From Isotricha intestinalis (taxonomy: Eukaryota; Ciliophora; Litostomatea; Vestibuliferida; Isotrichidae), in NCBI GenBank assembly GCA_023807065.1, contig JAJJLU010004271.1:1-15646 (forward strand): a DNA stretch of 15,646 bases, read 5' to 3'. Shown here in pieces: positions 7,189-15,646 of this stretch. Below the pieces are notes generated by a model. It searched no databases. It worked only from the letters and a program-made list of their open reading frames with translations, and was not told the DNA's origin. Both the position numbers and the translations under genes were made by a program. Each line of letters opens with the position of its first letter. Positions within the stretch are counted from its first letter, which is position 1.

Positions 7189-9462
7189 ATGGGATGTGGA
7201 GCATCAACAGATGAAATAATAAATAGAGAAAATTTAGAAAATGATTTTTACAAAGAAGCATTTGCATTTAAAATGGAGACTCCAGGAGCATTAAACAGTA
7301 TAATAACAACAGATGAAATACACAAAAATATGACATATAAAATAATAAATCAAAACAATCCTGAATTTTCAGAAGAAAACATGGAATTTGGTAAAGAAGA
7401 AACAAATAGTAAACCATGGTTAAATACAATATATCATTTAAATATTCCACATAATAATTCATTTAATTTAGATAATTCTCCTCCAAGTTATACACTTCAA
7501 ATTGAACATATTCATGGATATCATATTGATGATGTAAGATCTAATTTATTTTTTGTTGATAATGACTATATTTTATTTACTTCTTCAAGTTGTGCTATAA
7601 TACATAATGTTTGTGATAATACTCAAAAAATTTTTGGTTGTGATTCTAAAGGAATTTTAAATGGAGCTCAAATTAATGAAAAATTATGTCATGATGGTGA
7701 AATTACTGCTATTGATTTTTATCAATCTGAGGGTATTTCTTTTGTTGCTACTGGACAAAGAGGAAATAAACCTAAAATTTTTTTGTGGTCTCCTAAAGAT
7801 TGTAAAACTATTTATGCTAAATATTCTTTACCTAATGAAAGTAAAGAAGTTTCTGGTATTTCTATTGATAGAAAAGGAAGATTCATTGCTTCTTTTGGAA
7901 AAGATTCTAGGAATAGTTTTTATATTTTTGATATTCAAAAACAAAGTATTGTTTGGGAAGAAGCTACTGATAGAAATATTAATTTACAAATTAAATATGG
8001 ATATACGAATTATAATAAATCAAATCAAGATGAAATTTGTATTGTTGGATATAAAAAAATTTTGTTCATTAATGTAAAGAATAAAAAACAAATAAATTTT
8101 TTAGGAAATTTAAAAGATAATAAAGAATTATATGAAATGACATATACGTGTTGTAAATATGTAAATGCAACATCAAAAAATAATGAATCAAATAATATAT
8201 GGTTAATAGGAGCATATTCAGGAGGAGTATTAATGATAAAAAATATGAAATTAACACAAATATTTGATAAATTTAAAGGAAGCATTGAACAAATATATTT
8301 ATTAGAAAAAACAGCTCAATTTATTATAAGTGATTCAAGAAGAAAAGTAGTAATTGCTTTTATAAATAATAATGAAAAATTAGAAGTTGCTTCTTCACAA
8401 GAATTTGAAAGTGCAGTTAAAGCAATGAGTGTAAATAATAGAGGAGAAATAGTTTTTGGTTTAAGAGGGGGAAAAATAAAATTATTTGATAGTAGTAAAG
8501 TTCAAGATAATAATATTTCAAAATTAATTTATGATGATTTAATAGTAACACATAGAACAGGAGGAATATATGGTATAGATATAATAGATGAAAAGAGATT
8601 AATTACAGTTGGAGAAGATAATCAAATATTAGTATATAACTATAAAGTAAATAAAGTAGAAGATATAGGAGTAATTGCAAAAGAACAAGTTCATTCAGTT
8701 AATAGTGAAGATGGAAAATTTAGAGTTTATTATTATACTGCTCAACATAAAGCTTGGGCTGTTTCTTATAATAAAATTAAAGAACATGTTGCAATTGGTA
8801 TTTGTGATGGTTTAATTTCTATTAGAAAAAATCCAAAAAATTTAAATGAGCATTTATTTAATGTTGCTCCTACTCCTAATTATGCAATCACTGCTTTAAA
8901 ATATACTAATTATGGTGATTATTTAACCGCAGCAATTTTAAGTCATGAAATTGTTGTTTTAGATCCTAATAATAATTATGAAATAATTAATAAAATTGAT
9001 TTACAATTAAATTCTTGTGTAACAGCTTTTGATTATGATTTATCAAATAAATATATTCAAGTAGTAACAAATATGAATACATACGAAATATATACTCTCC
9101 CAAATTTAGAAAATAACATTAAAAAAATACCTTCAGATATAATTTTCCCAGAAATAACATGTAAATTTGGTCCTAATGTTATGGGATTATATATGGGTTC
9201 AACTAATCCAACTTTTATTAGAGCTTGTTGTAAACATAGAAGTATTAATATTATTTGCTCTGGAGATGATGATTTAAGTTTAAATTTATATAATTTTCCT
9301 GCTAATTCTGATAATGCCAAAGTTAGAAGATTTTTCGCCCATTCTACTCCCATAAATCAAATTTTAATTACTCCTAATAATAAAGTTATTACTATAGCTG
9401 GAAAAGATAAAGCTATTTTTATTTGGAATCTTGAAGGAACTAAAAATAGAGGTTCTAATTAA
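7189..9462 (+). CDS. EMAP/EML-like HELP and WD40 protein with N-terminal dual lipidation motif
   Basis: The 757-residue frame runs from an A-leader ATG to TAA. It opens MGCGAS: Gly2 fits N-myristoylation with Ser6, and Cys3 fits adjacent palmitoylation, so a membrane anchor is likely. Residues about 98-150 match the HELP region of echinoderm-microtubule-associated-protein-like proteins ('TLQIEHIHGYHIDDVRSNLF' then 'SCAIIHN' and 'TQKIFG'). They are followed by 'HDGEITAIDF' and 'FVATGQRGNKPKIFLW', as in the EML tandem beta-propeller. WD40-type repeats continue to the end, the last being 'AHSTPINQI' to 'KAIFIWNLEG', enough for the two propellers of an EML. Animal EMLs bind tubulin at the microtubule lattice; their N-terminal trimerising coiled coil is absent here and replaced by the lipid motif and an acidic linker. 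A link between microtubules and a membrane, for example cortex or cilium, is inference. The gene converges on the transporter at 9841. Confidence 0.92.
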   Translation: MGCGASTDEIINRENLENDFYKEAFAFKMETPGALNSIITTDEIHKNMTYKIINQNNPEFSEENMEFGKEETNSKPWLNTIYHLNIPHNNSFNLDNSPPSYTLQIEHIHGYHIDDVRSNLFFVDNDYILFTSSSCAIIHNVCDNTQKIFGCDSKGILNGAQINEKLCHDGEITAIDFYQSEGISFVATGQRGNKPKIFLWSPKDCKTIYAKYSLPNESKEVSGISIDRKGRFIASFGKDSRNSFYIFDIQKQSIVWEEATDRNINLQIKYGYTNYNKSNQDEICIVGYKKILFINVKNKKQINFLGNLKDNKELYEMTYTCCKYVNATSKNNESNNIWLIGAYSGGVLMIKNMKLTQIFDKFKGSIEQIYLLEKTAQFIISDSRRKVVIAFINNNEKLEVASSQEFESAVKAMSVNNRGEIVFGLRGGKIKLFDSSKVQDNNISKLIYDDLIVTHRTGGIYGIDIIDEKRLITVGEDNQILVYNYKVNKVEDIGVIAKEQVHSVNSEDGKFRVYYYTAQHKAWAVSYNKIKEHVAIGICDGLISIRKNPKNLNEHLFNVAPTPNYAITALKYTNYGDYLTAAILSHEIVVLDPNNNYEIINKIDLQLNSCVTAFDYDLSNKYIQVVTNMNTYEIYTLPNLENNIKKIPSDIIFPEITCKFGPNVMGLYMGSTNPTFIRACCKHRSINIICSGDDDLSLNLYNFPANSDNAKVRRFFAHSTPINQILITPNNKVITIAGKDKAIFIWNLEGTKNRGSN

Positions 9463-9840
9463 TGTTTTTTTTTATTTAATATTTTTTTTAAATTATAATT
9501 TAAATTATTAATTTGAAAATAAAAATAATCCTAAAATAAAACTCTATTAATTATATTGTAATTAATATATAATAAGATATTGAAATAATAATATTGATAA
9601 AGACTTTCAATAACATTACAAATAATTATTAAATTTTTATACATATTTCATAAAAATATATTTTTAAAAAGAATTTTTTTTTTAAATAATTTTTTTTTTT
9701 GAATTAAATAAATTTAAAAAAATAATTTACATTTACCTTTGATAATTTAAATAAATATTAAATTGAAAAAGAATCTTTGATAAAATGATAAAGCTTTAAA
9801 TAATATAGAAATAAAATATAATGATAAGTTTTTATAAAGC
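9463..9840. other. Convergent 3' intergenic region between the EMAP-like and transporter genes
   Basis: This 378-bp A/T-rich gap separates two genes that face each other. It must hold both 3' ends, and runs of T and A and several AATAAA-like words are present, but such words are too frequent in this composition to assign. No open frame, RNA gene or notable repeat is seen. Confidence 0.5.
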
Positions 9841-10977
9841 CTATATATCAATAAGGGGATCATCATTTAATTCTGATCCTTCTTTTCCATCTTTTATAAT
9901 ATTTTTAATTTCACTTGATTTAATTTTATTTTTATTAACAAAAATAATTTCATTGTAAATTAAAACCCCTAACACTAAAATTAGGAAACCAAGACATTGA
10001 AAAAATCCAATTTTTTCTTGATTTTTTTTATCAATAGGTAAAAGAAAAAAAATCCAAATAAATAACGCAGTTAAATTATATAAAACAACATTAGTTGCTG
10101 CATCAGCAACATTTGTTATTACAATATATGAATAATTATACAAAATAAAAATGAAAAATTGGCATATAATTGTAAAAATAATTATTTTTTTATACATCAT
10201 TTGTTTAATTGCTAAAAAAATATTTTCAATAAAAAGAGTCCCATTTTCATCTTGAATACAAATAAATTTTAAATTATTTCCAAATTGAATATAACTAAAA
10301 AGCATTAAAAAAATAAAAGAAAAACAAGAACCAAACAATCCTTCAAATCCAATTAATTTAATAGGATGGCAAATTCTAGTTTTAAATAAATATTCTTCAG
10401 TAATAGCATGAAAAGAAGTAAAAATATTACATAAAATACAACATAAAATACCAATGAGAGTTTCTTTTAAATTACTTTCTTTTTCTTTTTTATCATCATT
10501 AATAGCACTTAAACTAATAAAAAAAAGACCAATAATTAAAAGTAAAACTCCCATGAAATTATATTTAGAATGTTTATTCTTAAGAAAAAAAATAGAAAGT
10601 AAAAAAACTCCTATTGTATTTCCACCATCAAACATTGTTGTAATACTTGCAGGAAGATTTTCAAATGATAACATTCCAAAAGAAGAGGAAAATAAATCAA
10701 ATACTGCAGGAATTATAAGATAATACATTTTCATTGGAATTTTTGTTTTTATTTTTTTTAATTTAATTTGTCTTATGTCTTCTTTTTTAAAAAATAAATA
10801 ATAGGTTATTATTCCTGTTGTTTCTGAAAGAAAAAGAGTTAAACTATATATAAAAGGATGTTTAAAATCATTTCCATAACTTTCTATTGATTGAAGAATT
10901 TTTGCTATAATTCCTAAAGCTGATCCTGTAATAACAAACAAAGAGTAAAGTATTGGTTTACTATCAAAAATTAACAT
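9841..10977 (-). CDS. SLC35F6-like membrane transporter (drug/metabolite transporter superfamily)
   Basis: The 378-residue protein has about ten hydrophobic helices (roughly 9-27, 43-62, 83-103, 118-133, 141-158, 172-192, 206-229, 263-283, 292-314, 325-346), the layout of the nucleotide-sugar and EamA-type carriers. Family marks resemble SLC35F6: 'PAVFDLFSSSFGMLSFENLP', a Gly-rich helix-4 start 'FDGGNT', 'AITEEYLFKTRICHPIKLIG' followed by 'FEGLFG', and the C-terminal 'QCLGFLILVLGVLIYNEIIF'. The N-terminus (MLIFDSKPILYSL) leads directly into helix 1; the C-terminus is charged and ends in 'PLIDI', which could hold sorting information. The substrate is unknown; relatives sit in lysosomal, Golgi or mitochondrial membranes. 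It is the only gene here ending in TAG. It shares a 133-bp divergent promoter region with the kinase gene. Confidence 0.88.
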   Translation of the reverse strand: MLIFDSKPILYSLFVITGSALGIIAKILQSIESYGNDFKHPFIYSLTLFLSETTGIITYYLFFKKEDIRQIKLKKIKTKIPMKMYYLIIPAVFDLFSSSFGMLSFENLPASITTMFDGGNTIGVFLLSIFFLKNKHSKYNFMGVLLLIIGLFFISLSAINDDKKEKESNLKETLIGILCCILCNIFTSFHAITEEYLFKTRICHPIKLIGFEGLFGSCFSFIFLMLFSYIQFGNNLKFICIQDENGTLFIENIFLAIKQMMYKKIIIFTIICQFFIFILYNYSYIVITNVADAATNVVLYNLTALFIWIFFLLPIDKKNQEKIGFFQCLGFLILVLGVLIYNEIIFVNKNKIKSSEIKNIIKDGKEGSELNDDPLIDI

Positions 10978-11110
10978 TTAAAAAATTTAATATATAATTA
11001 TATTAATATTTTATTTATCGATTATTTATAATATCTTAAATTATTCTTTTTTTATAATGAATTCATTTTTTGTAAAATTTATACTGTTTTTAAATTATAA
11101 AGGATAATAA
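10978..11110. promoter_or_regulatory. Divergent promoter region between transporter and kinase genes
   Basis: Only 133 bp separate the two start codons, so both 5' leaders and promoters must fit here or overlap. The sequence is almost entirely A and T, with TATAA-like words near both ends (for example 10991-10996 and 11095-11100). No element stands out above the background composition. Co-expression of the two genes is possible but unproven. Confidence 0.45.
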
Positions 11111-13198
11111 ATGTCAAATAAAATTATTTGGGAAAAATATTCAGAAGAAGGAATTCTTGGAGTTGGCAGATTTGGAAAAGTTTATAAAGTGAAAGATAAA
11201 AATACAAATCAACTGTATGCATTAAAAGAACTTATAAAATTACAAACTTCAAAAGCAAAATATAATGAAGAAATAAAAACAATAAAAATGTTAGCAAGTG
11301 AAAATAGTATATCAATCATTGATGAAATAGAAACAAAAGATTATTATTATATTATTTTTGATTTATGTTTATTTAATTTAGAACATTATATAAAAAATTC
11401 AAATAGAAAAATATCAAGTGAAGAAATAAAATCAGTTTTACTTCAATTAAATAATGTATTTAAAGAAATGAATAAAAAGAAAATAATTCATAGAGACATT
11501 AAGCCATCAAATATATTAATAAATATAGATAAATTAAATAAAGTTACAATTAAATTATCAGATTATGGTTCTAGTATAAATATAGATACTTATGAAACAA
11601 AAAGTCTAAGTGGAACTCAAGTTACAATGGCTCCTGAAGTTCTTGAAAAAGGTATTTTTTCAGAAAAAAGTGATATTTGGAGCTTAGGAATTACAATTTA
11701 TTTTATGCTATTTAAAGATTTCCCTTTTAAAGGAGAACAAGATTACATTTTACTTCAAAATATTAAAAAAAATAAAGATTTAGAATCTTCTGGAAATCTT
11801 TTATTAGATGATTTAATTAAAAAAATGCTTATTGTTGATTATGAAAAAAGAATTTCCTGGGATGAATATTTTAAACATGAATTTTTCAAAAATAAAGAAA
11901 ATAATGTAGTTGAAGAAGAAGATAATATTGATTTTAAATTCTTTTGTAAAGATAATGAATTAATTCAATTTTATTGTGTTGATTGTAAACAAAATATATG
12001 TATAAAATGTTCAAAAGATCATTCTTCTCATAAAATTATTTCTTTAAATCAAATAGGTTTAACAAGGGATGAAGATAATAAAATTAATTTATTAATGAAA
12101 GAAATTGATGATAATTATAATAAAATAACAGATTTGAAAAAAGTAATGACTTTTTTTTATAATCAAATGCAAAAAAATAATGATAATTCATTAATATATA
12201 AAAATGACATAAAAAATAATATAAAAAATTATTTTTTTAATTTCCTCTCGAATTTAAACAAAAAAATAAAAACAGAATCTTTTCAAAATTTTGAATCATT
12301 TATGGTGAAATTATCTTTTTCAAATTTAAAAGAAAAAAAATCAATACAAGCACATGAAAAGTATATAAGTTCAATAGCAAGTTTTCCATCTGGAAATTTA
12401 CTTTCTGTATCAGGAGATAAATCTATAAAAATATATGATATAAATTTAAATTTAATTCAACATATTAAAGAAGCACATAATGGTTGTATTCAAAATGTTT
12501 GTATAAAAGATGAAAATAATTTTGCCACTTGTTCATTAGATAAATCTATAATAACTTGGATTAAAAAAGATAAATATGAAAAAAATTTAAAAATTGAAAA
12601 TGCCCATAAAGAATGTATTAATAGTATTATTTATTGTCCAAATGGAAATTTAATATCATGTTCTTGGGATAAAACAATAAAAATTTGGAAAGATAATAAA
12701 AAAAATTTTGAATTAATTAAAACATTATCTCATTCAAATTGGGTTTATTCAATTTTATTAGTAGAAAACAAAAAAATTTTAATTTCTTCTGGTTCAGATG
12801 GAACAAAATTTTGGAATTATGAAAATTATCAATTAATTAAAGAAATAACAGAAGTACAATGTTCTGGAAAAAATGCTTTAAAATTATTTGATGATAATCA
12901 TATTATTATTGGTTGTAAAGATGGATATGTTAAAATTATATCTATAAGTGATAAAAAAATTATAAAAAATATTGATGTTAAAATTTCTTGTTATACCATT
13001 TGTGTTATACCAAAAAAACAAATTATTTTATTGGGAGGAGATGATAGTAACATTAAAATTTTTTCTTGTGATAGTTATGAATGTATTCAAGAAATTAAAG
13101 AAGCTCATAATGATTCTATTCTTTGTTTAATTGAATTAAAAAATGAAACAATTGCTTCTTCTTCTGAAGATAATAAGATTAAAATTTGGAGTTTTTAA
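11111..13198 (+). CDS. Protein kinase fused to B-box zinc finger, coiled coil and seven-blade WD40 propeller
   Basis: The 695-residue protein carries four modules. The kinase domain (about 7-259) has the Gly loop GVGRFGKV at 17-24, Lys39 in 'YALKE', the catalytic loop HRDIKPSN at 127-134, a DYG instead of DFG (151-153), 'MAPE' at 173-176 and 'SDIWSLG', so all catalytic residues are present and it should be an active Ser/Thr kinase. A B-box-type zinc finger follows at 279-307 (C279, C289, C292, C297, C300, H304, H307), with Asn282 where a zinc-ligand His is usual. A helical, probably coiled-coil region spans about 320-400. Seven WD40 repeats (about 412-695), beginning at 'AHEKYISSIASF' and ending 'DNKIKIWSF', make one closed propeller. 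The order B-box, coiled coil, beta-propeller recalls TRIM proteins with a kinase in place of the RING. The target is unknown. The start follows AATAATAA and the frame ends in TAA. Confidence 0.93.
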   Translation: MSNKIIWEKYSEEGILGVGRFGKVYKVKDKNTNQLYALKELIKLQTSKAKYNEEIKTIKMLASENSISIIDEIETKDYYYIIFDLCLFNLEHYIKNSNRKISSEEIKSVLLQLNNVFKEMNKKKIIHRDIKPSNILINIDKLNKVTIKLSDYGSSINIDTYETKSLSGTQVTMAPEVLEKGIFSEKSDIWSLGITIYFMLFKDFPFKGEQDYILLQNIKKNKDLESSGNLLLDDLIKKMLIVDYEKRISWDEYFKHEFFKNKENNVVEEEDNIDFKFFCKDNELIQFYCVDCKQNICIKCSKDHSSHKIISLNQIGLTRDEDNKINLLMKEIDDNYNKITDLKKVMTFFYNQMQKNNDNSLIYKNDIKNNIKNYFFNFLSNLNKKIKTESFQNFESFMVKLSFSNLKEKKSIQAHEKYISSIASFPSGNLLSVSGDKSIKIYDINLNLIQHIKEAHNGCIQNVCIKDENNFATCSLDKSIITWIKKDKYEKNLKIENAHKECINSIIYCPNGNLISCSWDKTIKIWKDNKKNFELIKTLSHSNWVYSILLVENKKILISSGSDGTKFWNYENYQLIKEITEVQCSGKNALKLFDDNHIIIGCKDGYVKIISISDKKIIKNIDVKISCYTICVIPKKQIILLGGDDSNIKIFSCDSYECIQEIKEAHNDSILCLIELKNETIASSSEDNKIKIWSF

Positions 13199-13465
13199 AT
13201 TTGAATCAGATTATTAATTTTTTAAAAAAATTTTTTAAATGTTAATCATTACTTTATAATTTTTAATCTTTAATTAATTAAAAATAAAATAATAATTAAA
13301 AGCGAACATTATAAGAATAAGTATCCTTTTTTTAATTAATATTAGATTTATGAAATAAGATTTATATAAAAATTATATTAGTTATTTTTTTATTTTTGAA
13401 AAGAATAATCTTTTATTAGAATAAAATTAATTAAATGATTATAAAATAGAGAATATCAAATATCC
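13199..13465. other. AT-rich intergenic stretch downstream of the kinase gene
   Basis: This 267-bp gap holds the 3' end of the kinase transcript. A short coding-like run on the minus strand (13473-13393, one TGA inside) could be a frameshifted continuation of the small membrane-protein frame next door, but runs of this length occur by chance at this composition. Nothing else is seen. Confidence 0.35.
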
Positions 13466-13747
13466 TTAGGAATAATAATTTATGAATATGATAACTATTC
13501 TTATTATAATTAAGATAGTAAATATTAAAATATTTAATTTTGTATAAATTATCAATAATCTAATCATTATCCTTTTATTTCTAATAATTTCTCCCCTATA
13601 AATTTGAATTGATAATGTAATAAAACAAAATAAAAAATAAATGGTTTCAATGAGAAAAAATTTATGAATTTTCACTGAAAAAAAAGCAATGTCATTTTCT
13701 GAATCAATAAGATAAAACAAGTTTTTTTTTTTTAAAGAATTTTCCAT
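13466..13747 (-). CDS. Small hypothetical membrane protein, doubtful gene or fragment
   Basis: This is an open frame of 93 codons from ATG GAA AAT to TAA. The first 30 residues are mixed ('SLKKKNLFYLIDSENDIAFF'). They are followed by two hydrophobic segments, about residues 32-50 ('FFLIETIYFLFCFITLSIQI') and 70-90, separated by a basic loop ('RGEIIRNKRIMIR') that would face the cytosol. A stop-free run of this length is unlikely but not excluded by chance here. No family is recognised. It could be a real two-pass membrane protein, or the 5' part of a larger gene broken just after codon 93, since hydrophobic frames continue beyond the stop in other registers. Confidence 0.4.
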   Translation of the reverse strand: MENSLKKKNLFYLIDSENDIAFFSVKIHKFFLIETIYFLFCFITLSIQIYRGEIIRNKRIMIRLLIIYTKLNILIFTILIIIRIVIIFINYYS

Positions 13748-14371
13748 TAATTTATTATAAATTAAAGTTTAATTTGTTTAATTCAAATTATATTTATCAA
13801 TTTTTTTGATTATGAAAGAGAATTTCATAAATTATATTAATATTTTATCTTATTTAAAAATAAATAAAATTTGTTATCCTCTTCCCTTTCCAAATATAGT
13901 TATTTTATGATTAACGAAATTTAACGAAAGATAAATTTTCATATATAAACAAATATTTATTCTAAAAGGAATATTATAATTTAGCTAATTGATATATATG
14001 ACAGAAGGTGTAGAATCATGAAGAATATAATAACAAAGGAAGAATTATTTAAATAATAAAATATTATCTCTTTGTTTTTTATAAGAATCTAATCAAAACA
14101 AAAAAAATTCAAAAACTTATATAAAATCTTCAGAAGACAAGAAAAATATTTTTAGTAATTTAGTTAAAAATATATAATAATTTAAATAAGAGATTTGGAA
14201 TAGAAGGATAATTAAAAGTTCTTTGCATATTTTTCTGTCAATTTGACTAAATATTGAGTTAAAATGTTTTTATAATTAAATTAAAACTAATTAATTTTAA
14301 AAATTGTCATTCATTTATCTTCTTATTTGATTATTTAATCTTTTTTAAATTATAATAAATTATTTTATTTA
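13748..14371. other. AT-rich intergenic region, no intact gene
   Basis: This is 624 bp between two minus-strand frames. On the plus strand, 14085-14177 gives a 30-codon hydrophilic run including 'SSEDKKNIFSNLVKNI' before TAA, possibly a relic. Around 14018 a short 'MKNIITKEELFK' run ends in TAA TAA. Neither can be called a gene. No RNA gene or repeat array is evident. Confidence 0.35.
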
Positions 14372-14863
14372 TTATGGTTTATATCTAATAGTATTTTTCC
14401 CTAAATCCACAACAAAATATTTATTATCTTCTAATTTATCATATAAAAATTTTTTCATTTTTTCAGTATCACAATTTTCAGGAATTGTATTATGATTATT
14501 AGCATAAACAATAGCTAAATTATTAATTAAATCTCCAATTTTTAATTTATAATTATCAAAATTCATTAATATTATTTTAGAAGTTTTTTTAAATCCACTC
14601 CATTTCAATGTGTTAATATCACATTTTACTATTTCTTTAGGTTTATTAATTATTTTTACTTTTTTAACCATTTTATCTCCTTTTTGATATTTTTCTTCTT
14701 CACTTATACATTGTGTATGAGATTTTATTGTTTCTCTATCAAATTGTTTTCCACATGATAAACATGTAAATATATTAGATTTTTTACATTCATATAAATA
14801 ATGATTTTCTACTTGCTTTTTTTTCAAAGATGAACAACATATTTCACATTGAAAATATACCAT
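14372..14863 (-). CDS. LYAR-like nucleolar C2HC zinc-finger protein
   Basis: The 163-residue protein begins MVYFQCEICCSSLKKKQVEN, closely matching the N-terminus of LYAR (cell growth-regulating nucleolar protein). Two C2HC fingers are complete: C6, C9, H21, C26 and C34, C37, H49, C52. The second contains 'CLSCGKQFDRETIKSHTQC' followed by 'ISEEEKYQKG', the LYAR signature. A short basic linker with 'KKVKIINKPKE' resembles a nuclear/nucleolar localisation stretch. Residues about 83-163 form a compact domain ending in 'NKYFVVDLGKNTIRYKP', consistent with the winged-helix-like C-terminus of LYAR proteins. LYAR family members act in nucleolar pre-rRNA processing and ribosome biogenesis. The protein is much shorter than human LYAR (379 residues) because the long Lys-rich middle is missing; this compact form is expected for a protist. 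Start at 14863 agrees with the family N-terminus; stop is TAA. Confidence 0.93.
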   Translation of the reverse strand: MVYFQCEICCSSLKKKQVENHYLYECKKSNIFTCLSCGKQFDRETIKSHTQCISEEEKYQKGDKMVKKVKIINKPKEIVKCDINTLKWSGFKKTSKIILMNFDNYKLKIGDLINNLAIVYANNHNTIPENCDTEKMKKFLYDKLEDNKYFVVDLGKNTIRYKP

Positions 14864-15518
14864 TAATTCTTCTAAAATAATATATAATAAAAATAAAAAT
14901 ATTCGTTAAATATTTTTAATTTAAATCAAAAATTTAGCTATATAATAAGTATTATATATAATGATAATAACAAATAATTAAAAATTCTATCCATTATTTG
15001 ATTAATAAAATAAAACTAATAATAATTTCTTTTTCTAATATATTATTTATATTTGATTTGTTCAGAAGAAACCAAAAGTTATTTATAAATATATTTAAAC
15101 AAGATATTAAACAATAAAGATAAATTCATTTTTCATTGTTATTCACCTAAATAAAAATTATTTTTTAAAATTTCTGAGAAAATATAATTCATAACTTTGA
15201 ATTAATGAAAAAAATCAATGTTTTAATTAATTAAATTTTTAAGGAAAGATTGTATCTAAATATGGGATAAAATAATAAATAATATAATCTAAATTTAAAT
15301 ATTAATATAAAGATGAAATAATAAAATTAATTAAATTCAAAAATTACTTTTAAAAAATGAATTTAATTTACAAAAAAGATTAAATATAAAAAGTTTAAAT
15401 TTACATTTTAAATACAGTAATAGAATAAATCATTCAAAAATTTTTAAAAACATATTAAATATTTTTCATAGATTTTTAATTCTTTTTAATTTTAAACAAT
15501 ATTTAAATAAATTAAATA
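14864..15518. other. Divergent AT-rich intergenic region
   Basis: This is 655 bp between the LYAR-like start (minus) and the start of the partial gene at 15519 (plus), so it should contain both promoters. I see only A/T-rich sequence with a few short open runs, for example around 15060-15120, that are not distinguishable from chance. No tRNA, repeat array or clear regulatory element is found. Confidence 0.45.
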
Positions 15519-15646
15519 ATGTCAAGGCCTTTAATATATGATGATCAATTTACATCTTTAGTTCATTCTAATATGAAACAAAATATTTTTTTTTGTTTCC
15601 CAATAAAAGTTCAAAGCACAGCTTTTTATCAATCAATGAGTTTACA
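15519..15646 (+). CDS. Partial gene, start only; probable membrane protein
   Basis: An ATG after an AT-rich leader opens 42 codons without a stop up to the window edge: MSRPLIYDDQFTSLVHSNMK, then 'QNIFFCFPIKVQSTAFYQSM' and SL. The 'FFCFPIK' segment followed by hydrophobic and Ser/Thr residues resembles the cytosolic-to-first-helix boundary of multi-pass membrane proteins of protists. The higher C and G use (TCAAGGCCT) compared with the flank supports real coding. The family cannot be named from this fragment, and the 3' end lies outside the window. Confidence 0.55.
   Translation, partial: MSRPLIYDDQFTSLVHSNMKQNIFFCFPIKVQSTAFYQSMSL

Noticed and set aside
7268..9353. Several open frames on either strand inside the EMAP-like gene.
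   Set aside because: They overlap a gene with clear HELP and WD40 homology and have only AT-driven Leu/Ile/Phe composition.
10454..10723. Plus-strand 89-codon open frame.
   Set aside because: It lies antisense within the SLC35F6-like transporter and shows no domain.
1..15646. tRNA or rRNA genes, CRISPR array, or transposase.
   Set aside because: No GC-richer cloverleaf-like block, conserved T-loop word, spaced repeat array or transposase motif was found by eye on either strand.

Overview
The window is extremely AT-rich (roughly four fifths A+T by eye) nuclear DNA of a unicellular eukaryote. The proteins are eukaryotic: a CDC14 phosphatase, an EMAP/EML-type WD40 protein, an SLC35F6-like transporter, a LYAR-type nucleolar zinc-finger protein and a kinase/B-box/WD40 fusion. 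Every intact gene is one uninterrupted reading frame, so no introns are visible. TAA (seven of eight frames, one of them doubtful) and TAG (one) act as stops, which rules out the Tetrahymena/Paramecium code; no TGA stop is seen. Asn/Lys/Ile-rich proteins, A-rich leaders before ATG, and a first gene resembling a family I associate with ciliates suggest an AT-rich protist, perhaps a ciliate using ordinary TAA/TAG stops such as a litostome/rumen form. That placement is inference.

Layout. 207-4523: three genes on the minus strand, namely a conserved protist protein with a degenerate Asn-rich tail, a long coiled-coil protein, and CDC14. 4524-7188: about 2.7 kb without an intact gene. It is not featureless: the minus strand carries a decayed BspA-like (DUF285, 26-residue) leucine-rich-repeat gene, with a short Cys-motif reading frame just upstream and a second decayed copy of that motif downstream. 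Other coding-like fragments lie on both strands. 7189-9462 (+): an EMAP-like HELP/WD40 protein beginning MGCGAS, a probable dual lipid anchor. 9841-10977 (-): ten-helix SLC35F6-like transporter, convergent with the EMAP gene and divergent (133 bp) from the kinase. 11111-13198 (+): kinase, B-box, coiled coil and seven-blade WD40. 13466-13747 (-): doubtful small membrane-protein frame. 14372-14863 (-): LYAR-like protein. 15519-end (+): start of a further gene cut by the window edge.

The genes do not form a pathway or operon. Several fit a cytoskeletal, cell-cycle and signalling setting (CDC14, EMAP-like, coiled-coil protein, kinase), but neighbouring position in such a genome is weak evidence of joint function. 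No tRNA, rRNA, CRISPR array or intact mobile element was recognised.
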